Origin: Nitriliruptoraceae bacterium
Lineage (GTDB): Bacteria; Actinomycetota; Nitriliruptoria; Nitriliruptorales; Nitriliruptoraceae
Assembly (NCBI GenBank): GCA_007133465.1
Contig: SLMP01000030.1
Coordinates: forward strand, 1-58,133
Direction of reading: 5' to 3'
Length of the DNA stretch: 58,133 nt
Part shown: positions 52,570-58,133 of the stretch, piece by piece
Position numbering within the stretch: position 1 is the first letter of the stretch
Layout: every line of letters starts with the position of its first letter
Translations under genes and position numbers: made by a program
The notes under the pieces: generated by a model
Told to the model about the DNA's origin: nothing
Databases searched by the model: none
Seen by the model: only the letters and a program-made list of their open reading frames with translations

Positions 52570-53454
52570 GTGACCCGCATCGACGCGCTGCTCGCCCGGG
52601 GCATCACGACCTCGTTCGAGTTCTTCCCGCCGCAGACCGACGCCGGCGAACGCCACCTGCGGGACGCGCTCAACGAGCTCGAGCCCCTCGGGCCGTCGTT
52701 CGTGTCGGTGACCTACGGCGCCGGCGGCTCGACCCGCGAGCGCACGCACCGCCTGGTGGTCGACGTGCTCGAACGCACGACGATGACCCCGATGGCGCAC
52801 CTGACCGCGGTCGACCATCGGCGCGACGAGCTCACCGCGATCCTGGCGGCCTACCGCGACGCTGGCGTGGAGAACGTCCTGGCCCTCCGGGGCGACCCAC
52901 CGCGCGGGAGCGGACCGGACGAGGTGTTCTGGGAGTTCGAGCACGCGGTCGAGCTCGCGGCGCTCGTCCGGGAGGTCGGCGGGGACCGGATCGCCGTCGG
53001 GGTCGCCGCACACCCCGAGGGGCACCCCCTCTCACCCGACCTGCCTTCGGACCGTCGCCACCTCGCGGCGAAGCTCGCGATCGCCGACTTCGCCGTCACC
53101 CAGTTCTTCTTCGATGTCCAGGACTACGTCCGGATGGTGGAGGAGCTCGCCCAGCTCGGCTGCGACAAGCCCGTGGTGCCGGGCATCATGCCGGTCACCA
53201 ACGTCCGCCAGATCGAGCGGTTCGCGGAGCTGTCCGGCGCGGCCTTCCCGTCCGCGCTCGCCGACCGCCTCCACGCGGTCGAGCACGAGCCGGCCGAGGT
53301 GCGCCGCATCGGCGTGGAGGTCGCGACCCAGCTGTGCGCCGACCTGTTGGCCAGCGGGGCCCCCGGCCTCCACTTCTACACCCTCAACCGGTCGACGGCG
53401 ACGCGCGAGATCCACGCGAACCTCGGGCTGCACCCGGGCGCCTCCGCCGCCTGA
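52570..53454 (+). CDS. metF: Methylenetetrahydrofolate reductase
   Basis: 294 residues from GTG. FAD enzyme reducing 5,10-methylene- to 5-methyl-tetrahydrofolate, the methyl donor for metH. Seen: SFEFFPPQTDAGE (catalytic Glu), FVSVTYGAGGSTRERT, MAHLTAVDH, VLALRGDPPRG, VGVAAHPEGHPLSPDL, TQFFFDVQDY and the C-terminal GAPGLHFYTLNRS. Length fits the bacterial catalytic-domain-only form. It is convergent with bioY. Confidence 0.95.
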   Translation: MTRIDALLARGITTSFEFFPPQTDAGERHLRDALNELEPLGPSFVSVTYGAGGSTRERTHRLVVDVLERTTMTPMAHLTAVDHRRDELTAILAAYRDAGVENVLALRGDPPRGSGPDEVFWEFEHAVELAALVREVGGDRIAVGVAAHPEGHPLSPDLPSDRRHLAAKLAIADFAVTQFFFDVQDYVRMVEELAQLGCDKPVVPGIMPVTNVRQIERFAELSGAAFPSALADRLHAVEHEPAEVRRIGVEVATQLCADLLASGAPGLHFYTLNRSTATREIHANLGLHPGASAA

Positions 53455-53483
53455 CGTGGGACGGTGGTCGGCCGCTCGGCGGT

Positions 53484-54053
53484 TCAGCGATCGAGCAGCC
53501 GCTGCGCGGCGGGCAGCAGCGCGGTCGCGGCGGCGACCTTGACCAGATCCCCGAGCAGGAAGGGTGCGACGCCCATGGCGAGGGCAGCCTGCGGACCGAC
53601 GCCGAGCACCAGCGCCAGCACGGTCGCCCCGAGCGTGTAGATGACCAGGTTGCCGACGACCATGGCGGTGGCGGCGCCTCGCCAGGTTGCCAACGCCCCC
53701 GCACGAGCGAAGCGCCCCACGACCCACGCCGCCGCGACGAAGCCGGCGACGTAGCCGAGCGACGCGCCGCCCGTCACGGCGAACCAAGGCACCCCGAGCA
53801 GCCCGATGACGCCGTAGAGGCCTGCGCCCATCACCCCGCGACCGGGTCCGAGCGCCGCCGCGCCGAGCAGGACGACGAAGGTCTGCCCCGTCACCGGGAC
53901 GGGCGTGCCGGGCAGGGGGAAGGCGAGTTGGGCGCTCAGCGCGATCGCGAGCGCGAACGTGCCGATCAGGACGACGTCACGCACCCGCTCGCCGGGGAGC
54001 AGGTCGGCCAGCACAGGCCGGACGGACGCGGCGGGCACGGGGGCGTGGCTCAC
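53484..54053 (-). CDS. bioY: Biotin transporter substrate-binding subunit BioY
   Basis: 189 residues from GTG. Six hydrophobic helices with the BioY hallmarks VPVTGQTFVVLLGAAALGPGRG, GVPWFAVTGGASLGYVAGF and LGDLVKVAAATALLP. BioY captures biotin in the membrane and works alone or with the ECF module BioMN; no bioM or bioN is in the window. TACGGT about 25 nt upstream (minus strand) is a possible -10. Confidence 0.92.
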   Translation of the reverse strand: MSHAPVPAASVRPVLADLLPGERVRDVVLIGTFALAIALSAQLAFPLPGTPVPVTGQTFVVLLGAAALGPGRGVMGAGLYGVIGLLGVPWFAVTGGASLGYVAGFVAAAWVVGRFARAGALATWRGAATAMVVGNLVIYTLGATVLALVLGVGPQAALAMGVAPFLLGDLVKVAAATALLPAAQRLLDR

Positions 54054-54190
54054 GGCGATCTCCCTGACGATCCGCGCAACCGTACACCGGTCGCTGGACG
54101 GCGGTTCCGAGCGGCGCGCCGCCCACGGGGCACGCTAGTCGAGCGGGCAGCAGCCGGGGCAAGTGCGGTGCGATCGGGCCCGGTCGCCGC

Positions 54191-54808
54191 CTAGCAGCGC
54201 CGGACCTGCGCAACGACCATGGCGACCGATTCCCGCACGACCCGGTAGAGGCGTTCACCAACCGGCGCATCCGCCGGCGCGGCGACCACGGCGACGGGGA
54301 CGGCGACGCACTGCCGGAACAGCCGCCGCGTGCGCAGGGTGTGGAAGTCGCTGGTCACGACGGTCACGTGAGGCCACGCCTCCGCCCGCGCCAGGTCGTC
54401 GACAGCACGCGCCTCGCCGAGCGTGGACAGCGGTGAAGGCCGGAAGCACCGCGCGTCGTCGTCCTCGCAAGCTCCTCCACCGGCGGCGTAGCGCTCGATG
54501 GCATCCGCGGACACGACGAGGAGCCGTCCGCTGTCCCCCCGCAGTGCCAGCGCCGTGGCGAGACGCTCGCCACCGCCGCCGCCGAGGACCACGATCGGCC
54601 CGTCGTCGAACGGTGCGTCATCGACCGTCCCGAACGCGATGCGTGCTGCGAGACCGAAGAACGCGAGCACGCCGAGGACGCCGACACCGAGCACGACGAG
54701 CAGCGCTCCCGGGCGCCGGCCGGTGCCCCGCCCCGCTGCGTCCTTCACGCTCACGGACCCTTCGTTCCCTCGCCGGCGGGGTCTCGGCGCCCGGTTCCGC
54801 TCCGTCAC
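54191..54808 (-). CDS. YdcF/SanA-like DUF218 membrane-anchored protein
   Basis: 205 residues. A basic N-terminus of about 32 residues, one transmembrane helix (GALLVVLGVGVLGVLAFFGLAA), then an extracytoplasmic DUF218 domain: PIVVLGGGGGERLATAL, STLGEARAVDDL and VTVVTSDFHTLRTRRLFRQC. These are the conserved blocks of YdcF/ElyC/SanA proteins, linked to cell-envelope polysaccharide metabolism. A cysteine pair (ACEDDDARCF) may form a disulfide. Start is uncertain; GTG 54754 is an alternative that keeps the helix. Confidence 0.82.
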   Translation of the reverse strand: MTERNRAPRPRRRGNEGSVSVKDAAGRGTGRRPGALLVVLGVGVLGVLAFFGLAARIAFGTVDDAPFDDGPIVVLGGGGGERLATALALRGDSGRLLVVSADAIERYAAGGGACEDDDARCFRPSPLSTLGEARAVDDLARAEAWPHVTVVTSDFHTLRTRRLFRQCVAVPVAVVAAPADAPVGERLYRVVRESVAMVVAQVRRC

Positions 54809-54925
54809 CGACGCGGCGCCCCGTGTCTCGGTCGTGAGGCTACCGGCGCACGCGGCCCCTTCGGCCCTGCGACGAACCGCGGCCCCCGCGCGGGGCGAGG
54901 GCCGGGTCGCGTCACGTGATGGGCG

Positions 54926-56473
54926 TCACACCCCAGCGCTGCGGGCGATGATCGGGTCGAGATGCTCGAACTTGGCCAGGTACGCCGCCCGGTCGGCCTG
55001 CAGCTGCTCGACGATCATCTTGTACTCGTCCATGCGGCCCTGCCGCTCGTAGAGCTTGCGGGGCTGGAGCAGCTCCTCGTCGTCGAAGCCCGGCATGCTG
55101 GTCGCGACGAAGTAGCCGAAGTCCGGGTCCTCTTCCCACTCGATCGTGCCATCGACGATGCCGTGCTGGACCGCTGCCGAGTGCGGGATCTTGACCTTCT
55201 TGGACCGCTCGTCGTCGTCACCGCCACCGACCCGCCCCGTGTTGAGCAGGTAGACCTCGAGGTCGCACGACGCGAGCAGCTCGAGGAACCGGTTGCCCAT
55301 CGAGGACTCCTCCTCGAACCAGAACGGGTTGGTGCCCGGCACGCGCAGGCTCTTGCCCGCCTCGTGCGCTCCGCCGGCCGAGGTGCCCTTGGTCTCGCCG
55401 AGCATGAAGTAGTAGGCGGCCTGTTCCGGCTTCAGTTTCGCGACGGCCGGGATGATCGCTTCGTTGCGGTTGAGGATGAAGAGGTAGTGCGCCTGGGGTA
55501 GGTCGCGAGGGTCGCGGTGACGGATGTGCTGCAGCCCGAAGGTCACCCGGCCGTTGGCGGTGTAGCTGTCGTCGAAGAAGTCGACCTTGCCGGTCTTCCG
55601 GTCGACCGACACCGACTCGAGCCACGCCTCCGGGGAGGTCGCGCCGCCGTAGATGGTCGGCTCGTCGTCGGGGTCCAGGCCGTAGGACTTCGCGAAGCAG
55701 CCGTCCTCGGTCGTGTAGACCTTGCCGCCCGGCATCAGCGCGATGAAGTCGTCCTGCACCGGCAGTGAACCCTTGACGTTGCGGAAGGTCGTCGTGGTCT
55801 TGCCCGTGCCCGACAGGCCGATGATCAGCGCGAGCTTCTCCTCGCCGTCCGGGGTCTCCTCCGCGGGGAAGGTCTTCGCGCCCGAGTGCATCGCGAGGCC
55901 GCCACGCTCGTAGATGAGCTTGTTCCACATGCGCAGGCCGCCCATCTTCGACTCACCGAAGTAGTCGGAGCCGAAGACGCGGGTGGTCCAGGTGTCGTAG
56001 TCGACGAGGATCAGGCACTCCTCGTGATGCTCGGGCACCCGCAGCGTCGGGGTGTAGATGACCGTGAAGTCCGGCTCCCAGTCACCGTCCTTGTCGAAGA
56101 ACAGCTGCTGCTGCATCGCCGGGACGTTGGAGTGGGCCTTCTCCATGTACAGCCGCGCCGCGGTCCGGAAGCCCGGGTCCGGGCCGATGTAGCCCTCGAT
56201 CAGCACCATGTCCTGCTCGGCGATGTGGGCATCCTGCTTGGCGGCCCACTCCGCGGCCTCCGCGCGCGACATCGTCTGCTTGACGTTCGGCCCGTCGGTG
56301 ACGACGAAGGTCGACGGGGTCAGACGCGCGAGGATGCGAGCGGTGTAGTTGATGTTGCCGAACTCGGTCTCGACGATGCGGTCCTTCGGCATCAGGTCGA
56401 GAACCCAGCCACGCAGCTGCTCCTGCGTGGGGTTGGCCTCCACCGAGCGGGCTTGCGGCAGTTCCATGGCCAC
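54926..56473 (-). CDS. pckA: Phosphoenolpyruvate carboxykinase (ATP)
   Basis: 515 residues from GTG 56473, with AGGAGG 6 nt upstream, which decides against the longer frame from 56560. It converts oxaloacetate and ATP to PEP and CO2 for gluconeogenesis. Kinase-1a loop IIGLSGTGKTTTTF (about 218-231), kinase-2 QDDFIALMPGG, EDGCFAKSY, substrate site GSDYFGESKMGG, and C-terminal NTGRVGGG. Most actinobacteria have the GTP enzyme; this is the ATP family. Confidence 0.95.
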   Translation of the reverse strand: MAMELPQARSVEANPTQEQLRGWVLDLMPKDRIVETEFGNINYTARILARLTPSTFVVTDGPNVKQTMSRAEAAEWAAKQDAHIAEQDMVLIEGYIGPDPGFRTAARLYMEKAHSNVPAMQQQLFFDKDGDWEPDFTVIYTPTLRVPEHHEECLILVDYDTWTTRVFGSDYFGESKMGGLRMWNKLIYERGGLAMHSGAKTFPAEETPDGEEKLALIIGLSGTGKTTTTFRNVKGSLPVQDDFIALMPGGKVYTTEDGCFAKSYGLDPDDEPTIYGGATSPEAWLESVSVDRKTGKVDFFDDSYTANGRVTFGLQHIRHRDPRDLPQAHYLFILNRNEAIIPAVAKLKPEQAAYYFMLGETKGTSAGGAHEAGKSLRVPGTNPFWFEEESSMGNRFLELLASCDLEVYLLNTGRVGGGDDDERSKKVKIPHSAAVQHGIVDGTIEWEEDPDFGYFVATSMPGFDDEELLQPRKLYERQGRMDEYKMIVEQLQADRAAYLAKFEHLDPIIARSAGV

Positions 56474-56650
56474 GGTGAACCTCCTGGGGGCCACCTCGCG
56501 CGGCGGCCGTCGCTGACCTGAGCCCCTCGCCGGGGCCTTGCGCCCGACCGTAGTCGTCACGCTGGATCGGAACCGTTCCGTAGGACACCCATCGGAGGGG
56601 ACCTCCGGCCCCGAACGGGTTGTGGGCCCTACCCGTGTCCGGACGAAAGC

Positions 56651-56699
56651 TTCTTACCCGGCGTCGGGGGGGCTATGCTGAGCCACCACTTCGGCTCAG
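56651..56699 (+). promoter_or_regulatory. Promoter and leader hairpin of the repeat-peptide gene
   Basis: TTCTTA (56651-56656) and TATGCT (56674-56679) are separated by 17 nt, close to a sigma-70-type promoter and the best in the window. A 7-bp hairpin, CTGAGCC (56678-56684) and GGCTCAG (56693-56699), would be at the mRNA 5' end. Confidence 0.55.
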
Positions 56700-56718
56700 T
56701 CCCGCAAGGAGGCTGGAG

Positions 56719-56955
56719 ATGCCGCATCGCAAAAAGATCCTGCTGCTGGCCGCACTCGCGGTTCTCGGCCTCGTGCTTCTCGCTGCTGTCCCGGCTCCGA
56801 GCGGCATCAGCTGGCTCGGCGCCATCTGGACCAGCGGCATCAGCTGGCTCGGCGCCATCTGGACCAGCGGCATCAGCTGGCTCGGCGCCATCTGGGCCAG
56901 CGGCATCAGCTGGCTCGGCGCCATCTCGGCCGACGGCATCAGCTGGCTCGGCTGA
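56719..56955 (+). CDS. Small membrane or secreted peptide of five GISWLG repeats
   Basis: 78 residues, AAGGAGG 6 nt before ATG (56706-56712). The N-terminus MPHRKKILLLAALAVLGLVL is a classic signal sequence or single anchor (basic, then hydrophobic, ending AAVPAP at about 27). Everything after it is repeat: four 11-residue units SGISWLGAIWT/A/SA and a final DGISWLG ending at the stop. Each unit has Trp at positions 5 and (in the first three) 10. The tail has no charge except one Asp in the last unit. No family is recognised. Own promoter, leader hairpin and strong ribosome binding site suggest high expression. It could be a structural, pore-forming or processed peptide. It precedes a membrane PAS sensor by 106 nt. 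Confidence 0.78.
   Translation: MPHRKKILLLAALAVLGLVLLAAVPAPSGISWLGAIWTSGISWLGAIWTSGISWLGAIWASGISWLGAISADGISWLG
56800..56952 (+). repeat. 33-bp in-frame tandem repeat
   Basis: Units at 56800-56832, 56833-56865, 56866-56898 and 56899-56931, plus a 21-nt partial unit. GGCATCAGCTGGCTCGGC is identical in all five copies; the first two units are identical throughout. Because 33 is a multiple of 3, the opposite strand also stays open, giving false reading frames. Confidence 0.95.
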
Positions 56956-57049
56956 CCTTCTGCGGATCCACCGACCCGCTGACGGCGGCTCGCCGAGGCG
57001 CCCGACGGGCTTACGGTCGTCGGACGGGCGACCCCTTCCTTCTTTGTCG

Positions 57050-57055
57050 TAGGCT
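57050..57055 (+). promoter_or_regulatory. -10 element of the PAS sensor gene, probably leaderless
   Basis: TAGGCT ends 6 nt before ATG 57062 (spacer GCCGTC); no ribosome binding site. Same geometry as the element at 38613. Confidence 0.5.
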
Positions 57056-57061
57056 GCCGTC

Positions 57062-58133
57062 ATGACGCCGGAGCCTGCGGGAGGCGGCGCCGTGGTCGCC
57101 ACACCGGATCGGGACACCACACGCGCCCCTGATCGCTTCATGGTCGCCTGGGTCCTTGCCGCTGGTGTCCTGGTGGCCGCGATCGTGGTAATTGGCGATC
57201 ACCGTGTGTGGTCGAAGGTTGGGATCACTTCGATCGTGCTGTACATCGGCGCGGTCGTCGCAGCAGAGCGGATCGAACTCCGGCTCAGCCTCGAGCCGCG
57301 GCACGCCGCCTTCACCCTCATCGAGGTCGCGATCACCGCGGGCCTGCTGTTGCTGCCCGGCACGGTCGTGGTCGTCGGCGCCACGATCGGCACGACGATC
57401 AGCCAAATGCTCCGGGGACTACGCGGCGCGCCGGCGTGGTTCAACGTTGCCATCGCGACGGTCGGCAGCGCCGTTGCCGCCGGCGTGATAGCCATCTTCC
57501 CCGTCGTTGGCCCCCTCGTCGCCGAGCGACCGATTGCTGGCGCCCTCGTCGGGATGCTCGGCTACGCCGCAGTCAACGCCGCCGCGATCTCTGGCGTGGT
57601 GCTCCGCTCCTCCATACCCCAACCTGCTGAGGAGCTCCGTCGGCAGTTCCCCTTCTTCATCAGCACGACGTTCGGTACGACTGCCGTCGGCGTCGTCGTC
57701 GCTGCCCTCTGGATGACCGAGCCTGTTCTGTCCCTCCTGGCGCTCGTCCCCGCAGCCGCGATCTACCTGGCGGCCCAGGGGTCGTACCGGACGAGCCAAC
57801 TGCTCTCAGAGGTGCGAACCGAACGAGACCGATTGACGTTGGTGGTCGATGGCGCGTCTGACGGCATCATCCTGCTCGGCCGATACGGAGAGGTCCGGCT
57901 GTGGAGCCGAGGCATGGAAGCGATGACCGGGATCACTGCGGAAACTGCGGTGGGGCAGGCCGTCGCTGATCTGCTGACCGACGCCCGGCGGCGCGCGATG
58001 GACAACGTCCGAGGCGCCTGGTTGCTCGACGGGCCGGCCAAGGGCGCGTTCGGGCGACGGAAGCATCGTGAGCTCAGCGCCACGTTGATCCACGGTGACG
58101 GCACGGCGCGCGAGGTCCGGGAGAGTCACGCGC
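57062..58133 (+). CDS. Membrane PAS-domain sensor protein, 3' end outside the window
   Basis: At least 357 residues with no stop before the window ends. After a short hydrophilic N-terminus come about eight hydrophobic helices (from MVAWVLAAGVLVAAIVVIGD to LSLLALVPAAAIYLAAQGSY), arranged like an integral membrane input domain. A short coiled linker (LLSEVRTERDRL) leads to a PAS domain (LVVDGASDGIILLGRYGEVRLWSRGMEAMTG). The output domain, probably histidine kinase or GGDEF/EAL, is not visible. Codons such as ATA, GTA, ATT and GTT are more frequent than in neighbouring genes, a hint of different origin or weaker selection. It may sense something connected with the repeat peptide encoded upstream; that is speculation. 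Confidence 0.82.
   Translation, partial: MTPEPAGGGAVVATPDRDTTRAPDRFMVAWVLAAGVLVAAIVVIGDHRVWSKVGITSIVLYIGAVVAAERIELRLSLEPRHAAFTLIEVAITAGLLLLPGTVVVVGATIGTTISQMLRGLRGAPAWFNVAIATVGSAVAAGVIAIFPVVGPLVAERPIAGALVGMLGYAAVNAAAISGVVLRSSIPQPAEELRRQFPFFISTTFGTTAVGVVVAALWMTEPVLSLLALVPAAAIYLAAQGSYRTSQLLSEVRTERDRLTLVVDGASDGIILLGRYGEVRLWSRGMEAMTGITAETAVGQAVADLLTDARRRAMDNVRGAWLLDGPAKGAFGRRKHRELSATLIHGDGTAREVRESHA

Noticed and set aside
49620-52673. Open frame of 1017 codons on the minus strand
   Set aside because: Shadow of the Pat-type gene and of the metF start; low-complexity sequence, no ribosome binding site.
56629-57141. Repeat-containing minus-strand frames (AEPADAAGPDG and APSQLMPL repeats)
   Set aside because: They arise because the 33-bp repeat is in frame on both strands. 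Only the plus frame has a promoter, ribosome binding site and signal sequence.

Overview
The window is a very GC-rich chromosomal segment with GTG/ATG starts, overlapping stop/start junctions (ATGA, GTGA, TGATG) and TANNNT-type -10 elements, several of which sit 6-9 nt before a start codon. Together with homodimeric-type pyruvate dehydrogenase E1, a Leu/Val dehydrogenase, an archaeal-type phosphoglycerate mutase and a Pls/PosA-type peptide synthetase, this points to an actinobacterium, possibly a deep-branching class such as Nitriliruptoria or Acidimicrobiia. The class is a guess from gene content. No rRNA, tRNA, CRISPR array or complete insertion sequence was seen.

1-22 kb is a mosaic of working accessory genes and wreckage. 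It opens with the C-terminal part of a CopB-like P1B-3 ATPase. Two short remnants of a different (P2-type) ATPase follow, each running into the same duplicated segment, and between them lie a haem c protein and a membrane acyltransferase. Then come a SpoIIAA-like protein, apgM and an ADP-ribosylglycohydrolase. A minus-strand denitrification operon (9815 to 6489) encodes a cupredoxin-fused copper nitrite reductase, an Rrf2-type Fe-S regulator and a polytopic membrane protein; a decayed spermidine-synthase-like gene follows. A remnant of a sugar ABC permease still carries its terminator. The main biosynthetic locus (19718 to 11314, minus) is a tight five-gene operon: a Pls/PosA-family adenylation-carrier-membrane synthetase, a DUF418/DUF1624-type membrane protein, a biotin-protein-ligase-N-like amidotransferase-fold protein, an Sfp-type phosphopantetheinyl transferase and a lipoprotein M1 metallopeptidase. 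The synthetase is split by one extra base in a C8 tract. A sodium:solute symporter gene at 20.2-21.6 kb carries several frame disruptions, next to a lone Phd/YefM antitoxin.

22-41 kb is compact and apparently intact: a GNAT-GrpB fusion, a DinB-like protein, an EEP-family nuclease/phosphatase, an SppA-like protease, an acidic lipoprotein, a fructosamine-kinase-like enzyme, a GH13 enzyme followed by two paralogous 520-residue MutS-type ATPases, thymidine kinase, pyruvate dehydrogenase E1 with a PAS histidine kinase directly downstream, two small proteins and a threonine-dehydratase-like enzyme.

41-58 kb is mainly core metabolism: Leu/Val dehydrogenase, purM, cobalamin-dependent metH, a CsbD-like stress protein, a SnoaL-like protein, a GNAT/ADP-forming acyl-CoA-synthetase fusion of the Pat type, metF, bioY, a YdcF-like protein and pckA. 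metH and metF together form the one-carbon branch to methionine. The segment ends with a small secreted or membrane-anchored repeat peptide (GISWLG repeats) that has its own promoter, leader hairpin and strong ribosome binding site, followed by a membrane PAS sensor that runs off the end.
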